Shown: positions 49,801 through 58,800 of the stretch, piece by piece
How the letters are laid out: every line of letters starts with the position of its first letter
How positions within the stretch are numbered: the first letter of the stretch is position 1
Source of the DNA: Rhynchopus euleeides
Taxonomy: Eukaryota > Euglenozoa > Diplonemea > Diplonemida > Diplonemidae
Length of the DNA stretch: 64,000 bases
Assembly: GCA_963210315.1 (NCBI GenBank)
Contig: OY723313.1
Span: forward strand, 1,426,001 to 1,490,000
Direction of reading: 5' to 3'
The notes under the pieces: generated by a model
Told to the model about the DNA's origin: nothing
Databases searched by the model: none
Seen by the model: only the letters and a program-made list of their open reading frames with translations
Program-made: the position numbers and the translations under genes

Positions 49801-52800
49801 CGTGCTGCGGCTGGTGTCTGTGGCGGGGCAGTGCGACATCAACCCGTGGACCTGGGCCAAGGAGAAGCACATGGCGGACCCGCACCTGTCGCTCATCTGC
49901 CAGGTCGCGGGTGCGGGGACGACGGCGAAGTCTGGGCTGTACTACAACTCCGCGTCCGTGACGCCGTGCATGACGGCGGCCCCGGTGATGACGATGTGCC
50001 AGGGGTCGACGTGCAACTCGACGGAGCCGCACCTGACGGCACTGGCGGCGAAGACGCCGGACCCGTTCGACGACATTGTGCCGCACGACCACACCTACAC
50101 GGGTGGGACCGGGACGGTGGCAGGGCTGCTGGTGCTTCCGGACTACAACGCGAACGAGGCGTCGATGAACTTCTACAAGCTGTGCTACAAGCAGGCGGGG
50201 ACGTCGAACTGGGCCGTCTTCAACGACACGTTTGAGGTCAAGGCGGCCCCGCCGCTGCAGCTGCAGACGCCTCCGCTGAAGACGGAGAAGCTTGTGGGCG
50301 GGGAGCTGAAGCGGTTCCGGGTGAAGGTGACGACCGGGACGGTGGCGTCGTCGGTGCTGTTCTACGCAAAGCTGACGCTGCACGACGCACGCGAGCAGAA
50401 CAACCACTGCACCAACCAGGCGGGGAGCTCGGAGGGGGAGATCTACTCGGCGGCGACGACCTCCTTCAACATTGTGTCGGACGGGAACTCGAACCTGGTC
50501 GACTTCTACCTGACGGTCCCGCACACCCCGGGGAACTACTCGCTGTGCGTGCAGATGCGGCGCCTGGCAGAGGACGCGATGTCGTGGTGGCGCCCGGGCA
50601 GCAACAGGGCGGACTACGACTACACGGTGCTGGACAACGGGGTGCGGTGGTACGTGACCCCCGGGTTCCAGCCGACGAACCAGGGGCTGACGGTGGTGAA
50701 GTTCGTGCGGTGCGCCCCGACGGCGGGCGGCGGGTGCAGCACGTCGGCGAGCCAGGACGTGTTCGACACGTCGCCCGGGAAGGACGCGGCGAAGATTGTG
50801 GACGCGACGCACGGGTGCCACGTCGGGACGACGAACCTGTCGCAGTGGGGCACGTCGAACCACGTGTGGACGGAGCCCGGGGCGACGGCGTCGGCGGTGG
50901 GTGTGACGAACCTGGGGCCGGCGGACGGGCCGAGCGACGTGGCGGAGCTGCGGACGGTGCTGCCTGCGGTGGCGAGCGACGCGCGCACGCAGTACAAGGT
51001 GTGCGTGCGGACCGTCTTCTACCAGCAGGGCATCAGCGGGCCGACGGGGCAGGCACGGTGGGTCGAGGTGAAGGAGGCGATCGGGATGTCGGGGCAGCAC
51101 CTGGTGGTGGCGGCGACGGGGCGCCCCGGGTTCCGGACGGAGCAGGGGCTTGTGGCGTCGTGGACGCTGAACTCTGCGCTGCGCCCCGCAAAGAGCCTGT
51201 ACTCGTCGACGGCGAAGGCGGACGCGACGGCGCTTGCCGGGGCGTCGACGAGCTACGTGTCGAACCCGACGTCGGCGACGGGGACGTCTGTGAACACGGG
51301 GGCCGGGTTCCGCTTCAACAGCTACAGCAGCGTGGCGACAGAGCTGCGCACAGGGAACATCTTCAAGCTTGTGGCGGCGCGCACCCCGGTGGGGCGTGTG
51401 CCGAAGGACCCGAGCGTGGAGGCGACGTGGGGCGACCTGTCGGGCTGGGACAGCGCCGGTGCGGTCGACTGCCTCTCGCCGGCGGCAGACTCGGCGTCGA
51501 ACGTGGGGTCATGCTCGGACGCAGACACCACGGCGGGGACGGCGTACTGCCCGTACATCCCGACCATCTCGTCGGGGACGACGCAGATCCCGGCCTACTT
51601 CCACATCCCGCTGACCCCGGGGAGCTACGTGGTGTGCTACAAGGTGGTGCACTCGAGCCTGACGACGCCGAAGCCGTGGCTGCGTCTCGCCTCCAGCTCC
51701 CAGGCGGACTACTTCCTGCACTCCCACCCGTCCTTCCTGGAGATGGACGTGGCGTCGACGAAGACGAACCTGACTGTGTTCGACGTGCGGACGACGAGCT
51801 CGTGGGACGGGTCGACGGTGCAGGTGCCGGTGTCGAGTTGGTGCGGGGGGTCGACGGCGGCCGGGGCGAACTGCTCGGCGCTGAACGGGGCGTCCGGGTT
51901 CACGACGGACCTGGTGACGATTGCAAACGACACGCAGGTGTGCCCCACCCCGACGCAGGTCGGGACCGGGAGCTCGACGGGGCCGCCGCACTGGTTCCAG
52001 CTGATCCGGACGACGAACGCGTCGGCAATGGTGTCGGTGACGTGGGGGACGACGACGGCGTCGGCGTTTGCGCTGCCGACGGCGTCGTACCAGCCGACGT
52101 CGGGGCAGTACAAGGTGTGCGTGTACAAGGCGGGTGAGGCGCTGCCGCAGTTCATGCCGAACGCGTCTGCGGCGCGCGTGAGCAAGCAGGGGGTGGTGTA
52201 CCAGCTGTACAACCGCGGGTCGAGCATGAACGGCGGCGGCAGCGGGTTCTGGCGGGACTCTGCGGGGGTGGGGACGCCCTCGCAGCTGACGGTGTCGTCG
52301 ACGCTGGTGTACAACACGTCGCTGCAGTTCATGCAGTACTCGTCGTCGCTGGAGGCGCTGTACGGGGCGAGCGCGGTGGACGCGAGCCTGGTGACGGACG
52401 CGGTGACCGGGAAGGTGTCGCGGACGCCGCTGCTGCGGTCGGGGTCGACCGTGGTGTACGACGTGCAGGTGGCGACGGCGGACGGGTCGGCCGTGCCGTT
52501 CGGGTCGTACCCGGTGGAGGTGAAGCGGTGTCCGCAGGCGTCGAGCTTCGCGAGCGGGCTGGAGTGCGCGGAGGCCGGGTGGGAGGGTGCCTCCACCAGC
52601 CCCGGGTCCTTCACGGTGTGGAACATCGGGGGTGCGTGCAGCCAGCAGAACGCCACGGTGTACGGGTGGGAGAGCAACGGGCTGCGGCAGTTCACGCAGG
52701 CGGGGCAGGTGCGCTTCTCGCTGCAGTACCGGTCCGCGTGCCCGGGCAACACGATGTTCGGGTGCGGTGTGCGCTTTGTGGCGACAACGCAGAGCGGGAC

Positions 52801-55800
52801 GGCGCTGGTGTCCCCGGCGCAGTGGGTGAACGTTGCGGAGCACGCCCCGAACGCGCTGATGGTGGACGGGCAGGAGGCGGCGGCGACGGCCCCCGGCGTG
52901 GCGATGTCGTCGTCGGGGTGCGTGTCGACGGGGGTGACGTCGTGCTACATCAAGGTGTGCCAGCACGGGCTGCCGTGCAAGCTGACCTTCCAGGCGCGGT
53001 ACCAGGGGCCGAGCGAGTTTGCGGCGAACGGGACGATGTCGCTGCTGTACTCTGCGATCGACTACGGGGTGAACTACACGGCGCTGAGCGCCCCGCCGCA
53101 GGTGACGGTGGCGTTCGGGTCGACGGTGGGGACCCCGCCGCTGGTGTCCGCTGCGGCGTGGGGCCTCGGGGGCACGCAGACCTTCACCTTCACCCCGTCG
53201 CTGACGGGGGACCTGACGACGGGGACGGTGTACCTGAACGCGACCTACGGGATGAACTCGCAGACGGACTGGACGCGTTTCGTGGTGCGTGTGGACAGGC
53301 CGGTGCTGTCGTCGGTGGACCTGGACAGCGTGATGCCGCTGGACGTGGCGCAGGGGCTGGCGGTGGACCGTGTGCCGGCACCGGCGTTTGTGGCGGTGGC
53401 CGGCACGCAGCCGCTGACGGCAGTGGCCGGGTCGTACCTGGAGGCGCTGGTGCCGTACCGGCTGGCGTACACCCCGCGGGCCGGGGACGGGGTGGCGCTG
53501 CCGCGCGTGGGCGGGTCCGTGCGCGGGTGGACGGTGACCGGGGCGGTGTCGGGGTCGACGATGAACAAGGTGCTGGCGCACTACCAGACGGCGGAGACCT
53601 TCGTCACACACCCGGAGCTGATGGCCGGGGCGGCGCTGAACCGCAACCTCGGGGACACCAGCGTCTACACCCTCGACTTCCGGATGTACGTGTCTGACAA
53701 CGTGTGCTCGCGGTTCGTGTCTGCGGGCGGGTGCACCATCGAGTTCTCCTTCGCACACGCGACGCGGACGACGATCAAGGCGAAGCTGGTGACGCCGGTG
53801 CGCGTCCCGGCCAGCACGGTGGAGGTGACGACGACGGGGCAGGCGACGGTGCGCGAGGGGATCACGGTGACGGTGAAGCCCGGGTCGTACGTGACGTCCC
53901 CGGAGAACGCGGTGACGTTTGTGTACGACGAGTTCCACTACGGCGACGTGTTTGCGCTGGTGCACGGGCCGGCCCCGACGAACGGGGCGTCGAACCGCGA
54001 CATGCTGCAGCTGAGCGGGGCGATGATGCCTGCTGGGGCGGGCGGGGCGTCCGGGTGCGCGTACGAGAAGACGGTGTCCGGGAAGACGGTGTGCGAGGTG
54101 GCGAAGTACACGACGCAGGCGCTGTCCGGGACGTCGTGGGGTGCGCAGTGGGTGATGCGCCCGCACATCCCGTGCAACCGGTGCGAGTTCTCGTTCCACA
54201 CGACGTGGGGCGCCGGCCCCGAGTCGTACGAGCTGCAGGCCGACGGGACGCAGCGCGGGGTGGCGACGCTGACGTGGACGGAGGACGTGGTGGCGCTGCA
54301 GTGCTCGTCGGCCGCGTCTGTCGGCTACCGCATGGGGGCGATGCAGTCGGAGATGTTTGCGCTGTCGGTGACGGCGGGTGTGGACGGTGTGTCGGGGTCG
54401 AGCGCGTACTACCCGCGGTGGTGGGTGTGGACGGACACGAACTCGTCGGACCTGTCGCACACGGCGGGGTCGTCGACACCGCTTGGGGCGACGTACAAGC
54501 TGATGCAGAGCGGGATGCTGTCGAACACCACGGTGCTGCGGGCGCGGATGGGGCCCGGGGCGGTGGCGTCCTTCCCGAAGCTGTACTTCTTCGGGAACGG
54601 GACGGTGCCCGCGACGGGGGTGCTGGAGGAGTTCACCGTGAAGTTCACGTCCGTCGGGTGGCGGTACTCCAGCGGGCCGTCTGCGCTGGTCGGGTCGCGC
54701 CCGACGGGGACGACGACGTACACGTGCGGGGCTCCCGTGAGCCTGGCGCAGGTGGAGGTGCCGACGCCGCAGCCGGGGACGGCGGCGCCTGCAGGTGTCG
54801 GGGAGACGACGGCCATCAAGCTGCTGTCTGTCGAGGGGGTGACGTCGCTGTGCGCCGCGGGGACGCCTGTGAACCTGTGCACCGACTACACGGCGACGGT
54901 GTCCGAGTTCTCCGCGACGGGGATCAAGGTGACGGTGGAGTTCGAGAACACGACGGCAGCCGGGGTGAAGAAGGTGGACACGACGGTGCGGAACGTGACG
55001 GTGCTGACGGGCGGCGGCCCCGGGGCGACCCCGTCGCTGGGGTCGGCCCCCGGGTGGACGTACTCGTCTGCGAACCAGAAGTGGACGAGCGCGGACGTTG
55101 TGCTGGACTCGGCGTACAACCCGAGCACCCTCCCGACGATCGGGACAAACACGTACACGTTCGGGAGCCTGAAGCTGCTTGCGGAGCGCCAGCGCCCGGT
55201 GAGCACCGTCGAGGCTGTGGTGAGCAACGGCGTCGGGTCGGTGTCGCTGAAGTACGGGCAGACGGCGACCGGGACGGTTGACAAGAGCCCCGTGCGGAAG
55301 GCGGTGTTCCAGGTGTGCGCGTCTGCGTGGGACGGGTCGGCCGAGGCGACGACGACGACGCTGTGCAGGACGCTGTCGCTGTGGATCACGCCGACGTCGC
55401 AGACGCGCCGCACGGTGCTGGAGCTGGCCACGGCGGGCGGGGACCTGACGTACGGGGCGCCCGGGTGCGGGGGCGGGACGGCGGCCACCTTCAAGGTGGC
55501 CCCGTACTTCACGGTGTCGTCGGTGGCGTCGACGACGCTGCGGTTCTGGGCGTACGACACGCGCATCCAGTACACGCTGTCGACGACGCAGGGGCTGCAG
55601 TACCTGGTTGCATCCGGGTCGACGACGGCGCAGCTGTCGCTGGTCATGAACAACAGCGTGCCGCTGGGGGCGGCGGTGAACCACACGACGCTGGCGAGCG
55701 GGCTGGCGACCACCTTCACCTTCTACGGGCGGGACCAGGTGACGACGAACTCGACGGTGAAGGTGGCGGCGAAGATGCTCGGGGGCACGACGGGGGCGAT

Positions 55801-58800
55801 CTCCACCATCACGACGGCGAGCCAGTACCGGTGGGTGCGCACGGAGGCGCTGTCGCAGTGGGAGGTCGCGACCACGATCTCGCAGGACGACGAGTGCCCG
55901 ACGAAGCGGCGCCTGCAGACGTCGACGAACAACTACCGGACGTACGGGACGGACCTGCCCGGGAAGGACTGGGCGTATGCCGGGGCCGGGGGCGCGGTGG
56001 CCGGGGTGCCGTTCCCGATCCAGACGATGGTGAAGACTGTGGGGGGCACACGTGCCTACTCCTTCACGAAGGACATCCTGGTGAAGGTGTCGAAGCGCAG
56101 CTGGGCCGGGTGCAACGACGGCGGGACGCTGGCGGTGCACAAGCTGGCGCCGTCGCTCGCGTCGGACACGACGAAGATGCTGGAGGGGACGCTGGCGCGC
56201 AGCTGGGTGCAGGCGGAGACGACCGGGACGGCGGTGACGACGAACGGCGGGGTCGGGGTGGCGTGGAACGTGCTGTCTGCGGAGTGCGAGTCGTGCACGC
56301 TGCAGCTGGACCTGTGCTACAGCGGGAAGACGGCGGCGACGTGCATGGACGGGCTCGGGGCTGGGTCGAGCGACCCGTCGGACTCGACGCCGATCTTTGC
56401 GGACCGCACGAAGCTGACGCTGCCCTTCAAGGTGCAGCGGCAGGCGCCGGACCTGACGGAGGTGTACGAGCAGACGGTCCCGTCCACGTCGGTGATCCGT
56501 GTCGGGGACATGTTCACGGCGAAGGTGGAGAACGTGCAGCGCTTCGCCGGGAAGTGGGCGATGAACGAGGTGTCCGGGGCGTCCGCGTGGCAGCGCACGA
56601 TGTGGGTGCGGTCGGTGTGGTCCCCGTCGTCGGCGGACGTGACGGTGGCGGCACAGATGCGATACGGGAACGGCGGGTTCATGCTGGACGGGGCGTCGCG
56701 TGCCGGGGCCGGGAACGTGCCGTCCGGGTGCAGCGCCGCGGCGACGGCAGCGGAGTTCCTTGCCGCGAAGGAGAAGCCGTCGCTGTCGGGGGCGTCGAGC
56801 GGGACGCTGCGCTTCTTCTTCGTGCGCCCGTGCAGCAAGTGCACGGTGCAGATGGACTACCGGCTGAAGGCGCCTGCGGTGGACGCGCGCCTGCCGGACC
56901 GCACCGGGAGCATCACGCTGCGGGCATACTCGATGTACACCCCGGGGTCGCCGCTGGTGTACACTGTGAAGACGTGCGCCACGACGTGGCTGCTGGGCGG
57001 TGTGCCGCACGTGGCGGTGAGGCGGCGGAAGCCGTTTGCGCTGACGGCGCTGCGCGTGGACGGGAACAACATCCCCGCGTGGGAGGGGACGGGGTCGGCC
57101 TCCTTCGCGAAGCTGGCGGGTGCCGGGAACGGGGGCGGCGTCAGGACGTACGTCACGTCGCCCGTGGCCAGCGCGGGGAGCCGCACGGTCAGCGCGGTGG
57201 ACGGGAGCGCCACGGTGCGCGCCTTCTTCGTGCGCGCGTGCTACAAGTGCGGGGTCAGCTTCGCCGGGAAGTCGCAGCAGCTGACGGTGCTGACGGACGC
57301 GACGCAGATCATCGTGATCCCGGCGTTCCACTACGAGCGGGACATGCTGAAGACGCTCGCGGTGAAGGACGCGAAGGCGACGTGGTCGTTCGAGGTGTAC
57401 GCGGCGGACGAGCTCGGTGACCGCTCGTACGCCGTGGGCGGGCCGACGGAGTTCGCGCTGCACCACATGTACCAGACGCGCGCGGCGGGGGGGCGGACGT
57501 CGGCGCTGCTGAACGTGCAGGGGTCGGTGCCGAGCGCCCCGACGGCGGTGCTGTCCGACCCCGCGTACACGCTGGGGTCGCTGACGTACGGGCAGCCGGT
57601 GCTGACGCTGTCGCAGGGGTCGCGCGTGCACAACGGTGTGCCGGTCCCGCTGGTGGAGGCTAAGTCGGGGAAGCCCGGGACGCTGACGCTGCAGCTGTCG
57701 GGCAACCAGCCGGCGGTGCGGTACTCGCTGTCCTTCTCGGTGTCGGGGGCGACAGGGGCAACGACGAGCTTCTTCGGGGAGAAGAAGGCGCCGATGGTGC
57801 ACTACTCCACGTCGGCCGTGCGCATGGCACTGGACAGCCCGACGGCAACGGGTGCGAGCTGCGCATCGTCGGGGATGGCTGTGGGCGACGGGGCGTGCAC
57901 ATTCCGGGCGTACGCGATCGGGCGGGCGCCCGGGGCTGCGGCGGGTGACTCGTCGTGGTTCGTGTCTGCGCTGGCGCCCGGGGCGGCGAACGCGTCGGTG
58001 ACGTGCGCGTCGTCGTGCGGGACAGCGGAGGTGTCGCCGAACGCGATGTTCGTGGCGGGCGTGGCGTCGTTCCGCCTGCGCCTGCTGAGCCTTGCGGCCG
58101 GGCAGACGGCGTCGTGCGCGTGCACGGTGACGGTGTCGCCGTCGGCATCGCTGAAGATGCAGAACGCGACGGACCAGTCCTTCACGGTGTCGTACTCGCC
58201 GACGACGCTGAGCGTGTGGCGGTGGGCCGCGTCACCGACGCTGCAGGTGGCGGGGGCCACGGGGTCCAGCCAGTACACGGCGTACAGCGTGTACAACCGG
58301 TCGGTGGCGCTGCGGGTGCGTGCGTACGACAGCACGGAGAAGTACACGGGGCTGGGCGGGCTGACGTGGACGGGCGGGGCGGTGGTGACGCTGGCCGCGA
58401 CGGAGATGACCCCAGAGGGGTGCTTCCAGTGCTTCGGGGCGGCGACGACGACGACGGGCGGGGTGAGCGCCACGACGTGCCCCGTGAACGTGCCGAGCGG
58501 GTCGACCGGCGGGGACGACGCGTGGGTGGTGGGGGTGTTCCCCAACGCCGGGAGCTGCGTGGTGAAGTCGGGGGCGTTCAGCGGGTTCCCGACGAGCGCA
58601 GGGACGACGACGACCCCGAACGCGAACCTGAAGGTGACTGTGGAGGGGGGTGCTGCAGTGCGCGTGATGGGGGCGCCGAACGAGGGGGGCCTGAAGATCG
58701 GGCGCCCGGCCTTCTCCCGCCTGTGGGGGCGCACGTGGGAGGGGAAGCCTGCTGCTGTGACCGGCATCGGGTCGAGCGTGACCTTCGGAGTGGTCGGGAC

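Noticed and set aside
51509..57802. 2097-codon open frame on the minus strand (and several others of 300-860 codons across 46900-61300)
   Set aside because: These lie antisense to the giant gene. They are Arg/His/Pro-rich, which is what strong GC3 bias on + produces on the other strand. No signal peptide or domain order is visible.
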